Of a stretch of 64,000 bases of DNA, positions 35,719-44,034 are shown piece after piece. The position numbers were made by a program, and so were the translations under genes. This DNA comes from Streptomyces roseofulvus. Its GTDB lineage: Bacteria; Actinomycetota; Actinomycetes; Streptomycetales; Streptomycetaceae. Each line of letters starts with the position of its first letter. Positions within the stretch are counted from its first letter, which is position 1. The notes under the pieces are model-generated. The model was given only the letters and a program-made list of their open reading frames with translations, was not told where the DNA came from and did not search any database. The DNA lies in NCBI RefSeq assembly GCF_039534915.1, contig NZ_BAAAWE010000001.1, positions 4,588,001 to 4,652,000 on the forward strand, in the 5' to 3' direction.

Positions 35719-36612
35719 TCACTCCTCGGGCCGGCAGACCAGCAGCACCGACTCCGTGCGCTCGTCGATCCGCTGCCGCCGCCGGCCCTCGATGTAGAGC
35801 CCCGCCGCGTGCAGTTCGGCCGCCAGCCGGTCCTGGTCCACGATCCACTTGTCGGTGGTCAGCACCGTCCGCTCGGTGGAGAGCTTCCCGGTCCTGGCCG
35901 CGTAGTAGGTGACCCGCTCGCTCATCGCCCCCAGGTCGAAGTCCTGCCGCGCCACCACCCACTCGTCGATCCCGTCGAACCGCGGCACCTGGAACGCCCA
36001 CGTCCGGCGCGGCTCCGCCACCAGGCCCGGCCACCGGTGCGCCGTGTAGTCCAGGGCCAGTGCCCCGCCCGCGTCCAGATGGTCCGCGACCTCCCGCAGC
36101 AGGCCCGGCCGCCGGGCCGGCGGGACCGCCGACACCATCGCCCCGGCCAGCAGCGCCAGCCGGTAACTCCCGTGCAGCCGCAGCTCCGTGAGGTCCGACC
36201 GGTGCGTCACCACCAGACCGGCCACCTGCGGGCCGATCCGGCGGGCCCAGGCGTCGAGGCGCTCCAGAGCCGAGGCGTCCCGGTCCACGGCCTCCACGGC
36301 GAAGCCGTGCCGGGCGAACGGGACGGCGAGCCGTCCCGCGCCGGAGCCGAGGTCCAGGACGGGTCCGCCGGTGGAGCGGGCGAGGCCGAGGTACCGGACG
36401 ATGTCCGCGCTGTGCGGGCCGAGCAGGGCGTCGTGCAGCCAGACCGACCCCTCGTCCATCGCCGCGACGGACTCCAGGCCGGGCAGGGCGTCGGAGGCTA
36501 TCCGCACCCCCGCCCCGGCGACCGGAGCCCGCTCCCGGTCGTATCGGGACGGCAGGACCGGCGCGAGCGCTGCGGGCACGGCGGGCAGGGAAGTGCCGCT
36601 CGGGGTGTGCAT
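35719..36612 (-). CDS. Class I SAM-dependent methyltransferase
   Basis: A 297-residue methyltransferase. VLDLGSGAGRLAVPFARHG is motif I, AVDRDASAL the acidic motif II, and LALLAGAMVSAVPPARR motif IV. Substrate unknown. ATG 36612 has GGAGGAGCG immediately upstream. It ends 111 bases from the fur-family start and is read in the same direction; a shared transcript is possible. Confidence 0.82.
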   Translation of the reverse strand: MHTPSGTSLPAVPAALAPVLPSRYDRERAPVAGAGVRIASDALPGLESVAAMDEGSVWLHDALLGPHSADIVRYLGLARSTGGPVLDLGSGAGRLAVPFARHGFAVEAVDRDASALERLDAWARRIGPQVAGLVVTHRSDLTELRLHGSYRLALLAGAMVSAVPPARRPGLLREVADHLDAGGALALDYTAHRWPGLVAEPRRTWAFQVPRFDGIDEWVVARQDFDLGAMSERVTYYAARTGKLSTERTVLTTDKWIVDQDRLAAELHAAGLYIEGRRRQRIDERTESVLLVCRPEE

Positions 36613-36785
36613 CGCTCCTCCAGGGGCTCGCTCGGTCCATGCCGTCCGGGCGAGGTGCCCGTGCCGCCGGGACCGCGCCGCTGCGACCATCCTGACCTGC
36701 GGGAGGAGCCCCGATCCACCGGATCGGGCGGCGTGAACACGCGATGGCGCGGATCTGCCACGGGCCTCCGGGGCCCGGACGGGGC

Positions 36786-37265
36786 TCAGACCGCGCGGCC
36801 CCAGCGGGTCGGCCCGAGCGCCGCGAAGCCCCGCTCCCGGTAGAACGGCAGGGCCGGGTCCGCCTCCACCGGCAGCTGCACCCGCTGCTCGCGCGCCTCG
36901 TACGCGCGCGTCCGGTCGGTGGCCGCCGTCAGCAGCGCCGTACCGATCCCGCGACGGCGCGCGCCCTCCTCGACCGCCAGCGCGTACAGCTCGCCCTCGC
37001 CCGGCACCGGGACCCCGCAGGCGGCGACTCCGACGAGCCGGCCCTCCCCGTCCTCCGCGACCAGCCAGCCGAGCCAGCCGGGCGCGCCCCCGGGAATTTC
37101 TATTTCCGCGCGTATCCGCGGCAGCGCGCATTGTGTGGAGATCAGCCGGCGCAGCGGGATTTCCTCCAGCATTCCGGCATAGCTGCTCCGGATCGCGTCG
37201 GCGAGCAGCCGGGATATCGGAGTCGCGTCGCCGGCCGCTGCCGTGCGGACGCCAGCGAGCTGCAT
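36786..37265 (-). CDS. GNAT-family N-acetyltransferase
   Basis: A 159-residue GNAT protein. VAACGVPVPGEGELYALAVE, then EEGARRRGIGTALLTAA (acetyl-CoA pyrophosphate-binding R/Q-x-x-G-x-G/A), and FYRERGFAAL near the end are characteristic. ATG 37265 is preferred; an in-frame start 20 codons upstream is possible. Substrate unknown. Confidence 0.82.
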   Translation of the reverse strand: MQLAGVRTAAAGDATPISRLLADAIRSSYAGMLEEIPLRRLISTQCALPRIRAEIEIPGGAPGWLGWLVAEDGEGRLVGVAACGVPVPGEGELYALAVEEGARRRGIGTALLTAATDRTRAYEAREQRVQLPVEADPALPFYRERGFAALGPTRWGRAV

Positions 37266-37404
37266 TGGATCTGTACCCTTCGCCGTGCCGAGCGCCGTGG
37301 TGTGCCGGTGGACCAACGTACCCACAATAGCGACCGATTCCTGGTCGTGTGACCGATGCGAAATCTACGAATTCGCTTAGTAAATAGGGGAGTTGGTCCG
37401 GACA

Positions 37405-38316
37405 TTAGGCGGGGAAGGAACAACAGGCGACGACGAGCGGAGCCATCGCGAGAGCGGCCGCGCCGATCGTCAGCAGCCCGCGCAGCACGGGGTGCCCCGC
37501 CCGGTGCGGGGTGAGGATCCGGCGCATCCGGAGCGCCGCCGAGGGACCGCCGGCGGCGAACGCGGCGCGCGGCGCGCGGCCCGCGGCGAGGGCGTAGAGA
37601 GCGGTGGCGAGCGCGTCGCGGGTGCAGCGGCGCAGGGCCCGGTCGTCGGCGGCCATCTCGAGGAGCAGCGGCACGGCCGTGGAGCCGTGCCGGGCCAGCG
37701 GCAGCCGCCGGAAGACGGTGCCGAACGCCTCGGCGGCGGCGACGAGCAGATGGTGCCGGCCCGTGATGTGCGCCCGCTCGTGGGCGAGGGCGGCGGCGAG
37801 CTGCGCGGGCGTGAGGGTGTCGAGGGCGCCGGAGGAGACGACGACCCGGCGGACCCGGCCGGGCAGGCAGTAGACGGCGGGCCGCGCGTGGTCGAGGACG
37901 GTGGCGCGCAGCTCGGGGTCGTACCGTCCGATCAGCCGCAGCACGTCCCCGTGCGCCCGCCGGGCCCTGCGGGCCTTCAGGAGGCCGCGGGCGAGCGCGG
38001 CGGTCGGTACGGCGAGGACGGCGGCGGCGACTCCGGGAGCGACGGCCTCCCGCCCGCGCAGCGCGAACAGCTCGCCGGGGGAGGGGAGCCGGAGGGTGAG
38101 CACCATGTCGGTGAGCCGGTGGCTGGCCTCGCTCGACAGCAGCAGCTGCGCGGGGAGCAGGGCGCTCGCCACCATGAAGACGGCGCCGCAGGCGGCCCAC
38201 ACGGTGACCGCGAGCCGGGGCACCTGCTGGGCCCACCGGGCCCGCACCAGCAGCCAGGGGACGACGAGTCCGGACAGCAGGACGAGCCCGAGCGGCACGA
38301 GGGCGTGGTGGTTCAC
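37405..38316 (-). CDS. M56-family membrane metallopeptidase (BlaR1/MecR1-like)
   Basis: A 303-residue protein with three to four membrane helices (about 8-24, 34-58, 92-112 and the C-terminal 285-300) and the zinc motif HERAH at 179-183. It lacks the penicillin-binding sensor domain of BlaR1. M56 peptidases cleave the partner BlaI-type repressor on signal. The GTG start overlaps the stop of the blaI-like gene, the usual pairing. The copper box upstream of the pair suggests copper control. Confidence 0.85.
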   Translation of the reverse strand: MNHHALVPLGLVLLSGLVVPWLLVRARWAQQVPRLAVTVWAACGAVFMVASALLPAQLLLSSEASHRLTDMVLTLRLPSPGELFALRGREAVAPGVAAAVLAVPTAALARGLLKARRARRAHGDVLRLIGRYDPELRATVLDHARPAVYCLPGRVRRVVVSSGALDTLTPAQLAAALAHERAHITGRHHLLVAAAEAFGTVFRRLPLARHGSTAVPLLLEMAADDRALRRCTRDALATALYALAAGRAPRAAFAAGGPSAALRMRRILTPHRAGHPVLRGLLTIGAAALAMAPLVVACCSFPA

Positions 38317-38900
38317 GCGCCGCCACCCCGCCGCTCCGCGGCCTCCCCCGACGCCTCCCGCCAGGACCCGGCCCGCGCCGACGCCCGCCCGTCACCACGA
38401 CCGGCACCGTCGCCACGGCCGCCGCCGTCACCCGGCTCGGCGCCGACGCCGTAAGCCGGGCTCGCGCCGGGGCCCCCGCCCGCCGCCGTGCCGTACGCCG
38501 CGCCGGTGGCGGGGCCCAGGCCCGGGGCCGCCCCCGGTTCGCCGCGGGCTGTGCGGAGGGCCGCGTCCAGGGCTTCGACGTCCTCGTCGGAGATGGCTTC
38601 GACGAAGCGGAGGAGGGCGGCGGGGCGGTCGGGGCTGTCGCCGAGCGCGTCGCGCATCAGGCCGGCGGTGTACTCCTCGCGGCCGCGGACCGGTTCGTAG
38701 AGCCAGGCGCGGCCCGCCTTCTCGCGGCGGAGCCAGCCCTTGCGGTGCAGGATGTCGGCCACCGTCATGACGGTGGTGTAGGCGACCCGGCGGCCGCGGT
38801 TGATGTCGTCGACGATCTCGCGGACGGTGGCGGGCCGCTGCCAGGCCCACAGCCGGTCCATGATCTCGGCCTCCAGCTCTCCCAGCCGGCGCACGTGCAT
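38313..38900 (-). CDS. BlaI/MecI/CopY-family repressor with long Gly-rich tail
   Basis: A 195-residue protein. Residues 1-125 form the BlaI winged helix and dimerisation region (RRLGELEAEIMDRLW, RVAYTTVMTVADILHRKGWL, EYTAGLMRDAL). From about 130 the chain is a low-complexity Gly/Ala/Pro/Asp stretch not seen in typical 120-140-residue BlaI proteins. ATG 38900 has GGGGAGGGG upstream. It is translationally coupled to the M56 peptidase gene. The promoter region carries a CsoR-type copper box. Confidence 0.88.
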   Translation of the reverse strand: MHVRRLGELEAEIMDRLWAWQRPATVREIVDDINRGRRVAYTTVMTVADILHRKGWLRREKAGRAWLYEPVRGREEYTAGLMRDALGDSPDRPAALLRFVEAISDEDVEALDAALRTARGEPGAAPGLGPATGAAYGTAAGGGPGASPAYGVGAEPGDGGGRGDGAGRGDGRASARAGSWREASGEAAERRGGGA

Positions 38901-38951
38901 CCCCTCCCCTCGCGGGCGGCTCATCGTACGGGCCGCACGCCTGCCCGAGGT

Positions 38952-38968
38952 ATACCCCCCAGGGGTAG
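38952..38968. promoter_or_regulatory. Copper box (CsoR operator) upstream of the blaI-like gene
   Basis: ATACCCCCCAGGGGTAG matches the copper box at 42150-42166 in 16 of 17 positions. It overlaps a minus-strand TATACC (-10-like, 38949-38954) 50 bases upstream of the blaI-like start. Confidence 0.75.
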
Positions 38969-39063
38969 GGTGGCGGGTTGGTGACGGCCCCGGACACGGC
39001 CACCGCCCCCGTGCGGCGGCCCGCGGGCGCGGGCCCCTCGCACGGGGGCGGTGCCGGACTCCG

Positions 39064-39345
39064 TCAGGTCCGGATCAGCCGGGCGATCGCCTTGGACGCC
39101 TCGCCGACCTTCACCTTCGCCTGGTCCCCGCCGGCCGCGATGGCCTCGGTGACGCAGCAGCTGAGGTGCTCGTCGAGGAGGGCGACCGCGCAGGACTGGA
39201 GGGCCGCGTTGATCGCGGAGACCTGGGTCAGCACGTCGATGCAGTAGACGTCCTCGTCGACCATCCGCTGCACCCCCCGGACCTGTCCCTCGATCCGCCG
39301 GAGCCTTCTGATGATGTCTTCCTTGTGCTGTACGTAACCGGCCAT
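39064..39345 (-). CDS. csoR: Copper-sensing repressor CsoR
   Basis: A 93-residue all-helical CsoR/RcnR-family repressor. The copper ligands C35, H60 and C64 (VYCIDVL; DEHLSCC) are all present in the spacing of M. tuberculosis CsoR (36/61/65). Cu(I) binding releases it from the G/C-rich palindromes seen four times in this window. It is last in copZ-copA-csoR order, 34 bases after copA, so it is autoregulated through the copZ promoter. Confidence 0.95.
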   Translation of the reverse strand: MAGYVQHKEDIIRRLRRIEGQVRGVQRMVDEDVYCIDVLTQVSAINAALQSCAVALLDEHLSCCVTEAIAAGGDQAKVKVGEASKAIARLIRT

Positions 39346-39379
39346 CGGCGGGGCTCCCGTCAGGTCAAGGGTCCGGAGG

Positions 39380-41644
39380 TCACTTGTCCGCGGCCTGGAA
39401 GCCGCGCAGCCGCAGGCTGTTGCCGACCACGAAGACCGAGGAGAAGGCCATCGCGGCACCGGCGATCATCGGGTTGAGCAGTCCGGCCGCCGCGAGCGGC
39501 AGGGCGGCCACGTTGTAGGCGAAGGCCCAGAAGAGGTTCGAGCGGATGGTGCCGAGCGTCCTGCGGGAGAGCCGGATGGCGTCCGCCGCGGCCCGCAGGT
39601 CGCCGCGTACGAGGGTCAGGTCGCCGGCCTCGATGGCCGCGTCCGTGCCGGTGCCCATCGCCAGACCGAGGTCGGCCTGGGCCAGCGCGGCGGCGTCGTT
39701 GACGCCGTCGCCGACCATGGCGACCGAACGGCCCTCGGCCTGGAGCCGCTTGACGACGTCGACCTTGTCCTGCGGCATGACCTCGGCGATGACCTCGCCG
39801 ATGCCGACCTCGGCGGCGACGGCCTCCGCGACCGCCTTGTTGTCGCCGGTCAGCAGGATCGGCGTCAGGCCGAGTCCCTTGAGCCGGCTGATCGCCTCCG
39901 GGCTGGTCTCCTTGATCGCGTCGGCGACCTCCAGGACCGCGCGGGCCTCCCCGTCCCAGGCGACCGCGATGGCCGTCCTGCCGGCCTTCTCCGCCGCGTC
40001 CTTCGCGGCCTTGAGGCTCGCCGGGAGGGACATCGCCCACTCCTCCAGGAGCTTCTCGCGGCCGACGAGGACGGCGTGGCCCTCGACGACGCCCTGGACG
40101 CCGAGACCGGGGATGTTGGCGAAGTCCTCGGGGGTGGGCAGGGTGCCGACCTTCGCGGCGGCGCCGGTGGCGACGGCCTGGGCGATCGGGTGCTCGGAGG
40201 AGTGCTCCAGGGCGCCCGCCAGGCGCAGCACGTCGGTCTCGTCCGTGCCGGCGGCGGTGTGGACCTTCAGGAGGGTCATCCGGCCGGTGGTGACGGTGCC
40301 GGTCTTGTCCAGGACGATGGTGTCGACCTTGCGGGTGGTCTCCAGGACCTCGGGCCCCTTGATCAGGATGCCGAGCTGCGCGCCGCGGCCGGTGCCGACC
40401 ATGAGGGCGGTCGGGGTGGCCAGGCCCAGGGCGCACGGGCAGGCGATGATCAGGACGGCGACGGCGGCGGTGAAGGCGGCGGTCAGGCCCTGGCCGGTGC
40501 CGAGCCAGAAGCCGAGGGTGCCGAGCGCGAGCGCGATGACGATCGGGACGAAGACGGCCGAGATCCTGTCGGCGAGCCGCTGGGCGGCGGCCTTGCCGTT
40601 CTGCGCGTCCTCGACGAGCTTCGCCATCCGGGCGAGCTGGGTGTCGGCGCCGACCCGGGTGGCCTCGACGACCAGCCGGCCGCCGGCGTTCAGGGTGGCG
40701 CCGGTGACGGCGTCGCCGACGGAGACCTCGACGGGCACGGACTCGCCGGTGAGCATGGAGGCGTCCACGGCGGAGGAGCCCTCGACGACGGTGCCGTCGG
40801 TGGCGATCTTCTCGCCCGGGCGGACCAGGAAGCGGTCCCCGACCTGGAGTTCGGCGGTGGGCACGGTGGTCTCGCGCCCGTTCCTGAGGACGGTGACTTC
40901 CTTGGCGCCGAGCTGCATCAGCGCCTTGAGGGCGGCGCCGGCCTTCCGCTTCGACCGGGCCTCGAAGTAGCGGCCCGCCAGGATGAAGGCGGTGACGCCG
41001 GCGGCGGCCTCCAGGTAGATGTTCCCGGCGCCGTCGGTGCGGGCGATCGTGAACTCGAAGGGGTGGGTCATCCCCGGCGTACCGGCGGTGCCGAAGAACA
41101 GCGCCCACAGGGACCACAGGAAGGCGGCGATCGTGCCGACCGAGATCAGCGTGTCCATGGTGGCCGCGCCGTGCCGGGCGTTGGTCCAGGCGGCCCGGTG
41201 GAAGGGCCAGGCGGCGTAGACGACGACCGGCGCGGCGAGGGTGAGGCTCAGCCACTGCCAGTACTCGATCTGGAGCGCCGGGACCATCGCCATGGCGATG
41301 ACCGGCACGGCGAGGGCGACGGCGGTGATCAGCCGCTGCTTCAGCGGCCGCAGCTCCTCGTCGGCCTTCTCCTCGTCGGAGGGGCCGCCCGCACCGGGGG
41401 TCCCGCTCTTCGGCGGCTCGGGCTCGGCGGCGGTGTAGCCGGTGGCCTCGACGGTGGCGATCAGGTCCGCGACCGGGATGTCGGCGGAGAAGGTGACCTT
41501 CGCCTTCTCGGTCGCGTAGTTGACGGTGGCCTCGACCCCGTCCATGCGGTTGAGCTTCTTCTCGATCCGGGCCGCGCACGAGGCGCAGGTCATGCCGCCG
41601 ATGGCGAGCTCGACCTGGGCGGTGCCGGGGGTCGTCGTGGTCAT
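39380..41644 (-). CDS. copA: Cu(I)-exporting P1B-type ATPase
   Basis: A 754-residue P-type ATPase. An N-terminal heavy-metal-associated domain has GMTCASC (C20, C23). The membrane CPC motif (IIACPCALGLATP), the phosphorylation site DKTGTVT, the TGES actuator, the EHPIAQA nucleotide-binding histidine and GDGVNDAAAL are all intact. It pumps Cu(I) out of the cytoplasm. I use ATG 41644, with GAGGGAG upstream, rather than the longer frame. Confidence 0.96.
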   Translation of the reverse strand: MTTTTPGTAQVELAIGGMTCASCAARIEKKLNRMDGVEATVNYATEKAKVTFSADIPVADLIATVEATGYTAAEPEPPKSGTPGAGGPSDEEKADEELRPLKQRLITAVALAVPVIAMAMVPALQIEYWQWLSLTLAAPVVVYAAWPFHRAAWTNARHGAATMDTLISVGTIAAFLWSLWALFFGTAGTPGMTHPFEFTIARTDGAGNIYLEAAAGVTAFILAGRYFEARSKRKAGAALKALMQLGAKEVTVLRNGRETTVPTAELQVGDRFLVRPGEKIATDGTVVEGSSAVDASMLTGESVPVEVSVGDAVTGATLNAGGRLVVEATRVGADTQLARMAKLVEDAQNGKAAAQRLADRISAVFVPIVIALALGTLGFWLGTGQGLTAAFTAAVAVLIIACPCALGLATPTALMVGTGRGAQLGILIKGPEVLETTRKVDTIVLDKTGTVTTGRMTLLKVHTAAGTDETDVLRLAGALEHSSEHPIAQAVATGAAAKVGTLPTPEDFANIPGLGVQGVVEGHAVLVGREKLLEEWAMSLPASLKAAKDAAEKAGRTAIAVAWDGEARAVLEVADAIKETSPEAISRLKGLGLTPILLTGDNKAVAEAVAAEVGIGEVIAEVMPQDKVDVVKRLQAEGRSVAMVGDGVNDAAALAQADLGLAMGTGTDAAIEAGDLTLVRGDLRAAADAIRLSRRTLGTIRSNLFWAFAYNVAALPLAAAGLLNPMIAGAAMAFSSVFVVGNSLRLRGFQAADK

Positions 41645-41752
41645 GAAACTGCTCCCTCTTTCTTTCCTGTGCACGGGGGCCGGGGCCCGGGCGGGGGTAC
41701 GGGACGGGCCCCGGCGGCCGGATCGGTCAGGCGCGGTCGGCCAGGCCGACGA

Positions 41753-42034
41753 TCAGGCGCGGCCGGTCAGCTCGTAGCCCGCGTCGTCCACCGCCGCGGC
41801 GATGGCGGCGTCGTCGGGGGCGCCGTCGGTGGTGACGGTCACCCGGCCGGCGTCGACGTCGACGTCCACGGAGAGGACGCCCTCCAGCGCGCCGACGGAG
41901 GTGGTGATGGCCGTCCGGCAGTGGCCGCAGGTCATGCCGGAGACCGCGTAGACGGTGCTGGTGGCGTCGGCCACGGCGACCGCGGTGGTGGTGCCGGTCG
42001 AGCAGCTGTTGTCGGGGGTGCAGCAGGAACCCAT
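41753..42034 (-). CDS. copZ: Copper chaperone CopZ-like
   Basis: A 93-residue protein with one heavy-metal-associated domain (VSGMTCGHC, C36 and C39) and an unusual N-terminal extension with three more cysteines (C4, C5, C11). It would deliver Cu(I) to CopA, encoded 108 bases downstream. GGAGG precedes ATG 42034. Its promoter region carries copper boxes. The extra cysteines may bind further copper. Confidence 0.92.
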   Translation of the reverse strand: MGSCCTPDNSCSTGTTTAVAVADATSTVYAVSGMTCGHCRTAITTSVGALEGVLSVDVDVDAGRVTVTTDGAPDDAAIAAAVDDAGYELTGRA

Positions 42035-42066
42035 GTCGTCCTCCATCGTGTGTCCGGTGGACCGCG

Positions 42067-42169
42067 ATACCCTCGGGGGGTATCGGCGGTGTGGGTCCAT
42101 GTATACCCCCCGGTGGTATCCGGCGCAAGTGTCGGACCGACTTGACTTGATACCCCCCAGGGGTATGGT
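42067..42169. promoter_or_regulatory. Divergent copper-responsive promoter region with three copper boxes
   Basis: Three 17-base palindromes of the type ATACCCYCSRGGGGTAT lie at 42067-42083, 42103-42119 (one half degenerate) and 42150-42166. The third sits between TTGACT (42142-42147) and TATGGT (42164-42169), the likely promoter of the exported copper protein. The first two lie in front of copZ; a minus-strand TATACA occurs at 42100-42105. Confidence 0.88.
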
Positions 42170-42226
42170 GAGGTGCAGAGAGCACCGGAAGACCACCCAG
42201 CCGCATCCGCACAGGGGAGAGCAGCC

Positions 42227-43222
42227 ATGAACACCGGACTGAAGATCACCGCCTTCGCCGCCGCGCTCGCCGCGACCTTCGGCACCGCGTACGGGGTCGG
42301 GAAGGGCGTCGGCCCGGTGGCGGAGCCGAAGCAGGCGGAGCACGGCGACCACGCGGCCGCCACGCCGACGCCCGGCACCTCCGCCGACGGCCACGCCGGC
42401 CACGACGAGACGGCCCCCGCCCCGGCCGGCGCGGAACTCCCCGGCGGGCTCCAGGTCTCCGACGGCGGCTACACCCTCGCCCTGGAGACCCCCACCCCGC
42501 CGGCCGGCCGCAGCACCCTGAAGTTCTCCGTCAAGGACGCCGCCGGGAAGAAGGTCACCGCCTTCACCACCGAGCACGGCAAGGAGCTCCACTTCATCGT
42601 CGCCTCGCGCGACCTGACAGTCTTCCGCCACCTCCACCCCGTGAAGGCGGCCGACGGCACCTGGACCGTCGAGGCCGACCTGCCGGCCGCCGGCGGCTAC
42701 AAGGCCTTCGCCGACTTCAAGCCCGCCGCGAAGGGCGCGAAGAACCTCACCCTCGGCGTCGACCTGGGCGTCCCCGGCGCCTACGCCCCCAAGCCGCTCC
42801 CCGCCGTCGCGCCCACCGCCACCGTCGACGGCTACCAGGTCCGGCTCGGCGGCACCCTCGACCCCGGCAAGGCCGGTGAGCTGCGCCTCACCGTCTCCAA
42901 GGCGGGCAAGCCGGTCACCGACCTGGAGCCCTACCTCGGCGCCTACGGCCACCTGGTCGCGCTCCGCCAGGGCGACCTCGCCTACCTCCACGTCCACCCC
43001 AACGAGGGCGGCCCCGGCCCCGACGTCTCCTTCACCGCCACCGCGCCGACCGCGGGCACGTACCGCCTCTTCCTCGACTTCCAGCACGAGGGCAAGGTCC
43101 GCACGGCCGCCTTCACCGTGAAGGCCGGCGCCCCGTCCGGCGCCCCGGCGGCCACCGCGATCCCGTCGGCGACGGCCTCGGAGACGGCGGAGCACGATGC
43201 GGGAGGTCACGCGCACGGCTAG
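42227..43222 (+). CDS. Copper-box-controlled exported His-rich protein
   Basis: A 331-residue protein with an N-terminal signal or anchor helix (LKITAFAAALAATFGTAYGV), a His/Asp-rich stretch (HGDHAAA ... GHAGHDE, about 43-66), a beta-rich body with LHFIVASRDL, FRHLHPV, YLHVHPNEG and another His-rich end (EHDAGGHAHG). The histidine pairs in the body suggest metal binding outside the membrane. The copper box in its promoter supports a periplasm-side copper role. ATG 42227 follows AGGGGAG. Confidence 0.82.
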   Translation: MNTGLKITAFAAALAATFGTAYGVGKGVGPVAEPKQAEHGDHAAATPTPGTSADGHAGHDETAPAPAGAELPGGLQVSDGGYTLALETPTPPAGRSTLKFSVKDAAGKKVTAFTTEHGKELHFIVASRDLTVFRHLHPVKAADGTWTVEADLPAAGGYKAFADFKPAAKGAKNLTLGVDLGVPGAYAPKPLPAVAPTATVDGYQVRLGGTLDPGKAGELRLTVSKAGKPVTDLEPYLGAYGHLVALRQGDLAYLHVHPNEGGPGPDVSFTATAPTAGTYRLFLDFQHEGKVRTAAFTVKAGAPSGAPAATAIPSATASETAEHDAGGHAHG

Positions 43223-43229
43223 TCTGGTC

Positions 43230-43245
43230 ATTGGACTAGACCTGT
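43230..43245. promoter_or_regulatory. DasR-like (dre) site upstream of cutC
   Basis: ATTGGACTAGACCTGT matches the known DasR consensus (ACTGGTCTAGACCACT) in 12 of 16 positions, including the CTAGACC core. It lies 29 bases before the cutC start. Confidence 0.45.
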
Positions 43246-43273
43246 AGTCGTCATTCATGGAGGAATGGGCGCA

Positions 43274-43966
43274 ATGAGCAACCGTGCTGTCCTGGAGGTG
43301 ATCGCCCTCGACGAGCAGGACGCGGTCGCCGCCCAGACCGGGGGCGCCGACCGCCTCGAACTCGTCACCGACATGGCGGCGGACGGCCTCACCCCGCCGA
43401 CGGCCACCTTCACGGCCATCCGCCGCGCGGTCGACATCCCGCTCCGCGTGATGCTCCGCCTGGCGGACGGCTTCGCGGCGGGCGACGTCGACGCCCTGGC
43501 CGGGCGGGCCGCGGAGCTCCGCGCGGCCGGCGCCGACGAGTTCGTCCTCGGCTTCCTCACCCCCGACGGCGAGCCCGACCTCGTCGCCGTCGAGCGGCTC
43601 ATCGCGGTCCTCGACGGCGCCCGCTGGACCTTCCACCGAGCCATCGACCGCGCCGCCGACCGCGACGGCCTCCGCAAGCGCCTCGCCGACCTCCCCGGCC
43701 TCGACACCTACCTCACCGCCGGCTCCGCCGCCGGTGTGGACACCGGCCTCCCGGTCCTCGAAGCCGAGGCCGCCCGGGCCGGCGAACCCGGCTACGAGCC
43801 GCGGATTCTGGTCGGCGGCGGCCTCCGCCTCGACCACCTCCCGCGCCTGCGCGCCGCCGGCCTCGACGCCTTCCACATCGGCGGCGCCGCCCGCCCCCAG
43901 GGCTGGACCGCCCCCGTCTCGGCCGACGCCGTCCGCACCTGGCGCACGGCGGTCGACGCCCCGTAA
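43274..43966 (+). CDS. cutC: CutC family protein
   Basis: A 230-residue TIM-barrel CutC protein: LEVIALDEQDAVAAQTGGADRLEL at the start, VMLRLADGFAAGD for the usual VMIRPRGGDF region, and FHRAID later. CutC was named for copper tolerance in E. coli, though the biochemical role is disputed. Here it lies directly after the copper genes. The VMLRLADGF segment departs from the highly conserved family version, so substrate use may differ. ATG 43274 with GGAGGAA upstream. Confidence 0.85.
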   Translation: MSNRAVLEVIALDEQDAVAAQTGGADRLELVTDMAADGLTPPTATFTAIRRAVDIPLRVMLRLADGFAAGDVDALAGRAAELRAAGADEFVLGFLTPDGEPDLVAVERLIAVLDGARWTFHRAIDRAADRDGLRKRLADLPGLDTYLTAGSAAGVDTGLPVLEAEAARAGEPGYEPRILVGGGLRLDHLPRLRAAGLDAFHIGGAARPQGWTAPVSADAVRTWRTAVDAP

Positions 43967-44034
43967 CGCACCCGCGGCCCCGCACCGCCAAAACCCGGTG
44001 CGGGGGCCGGGACCGGCTCACTAGCCTCGCGCGC

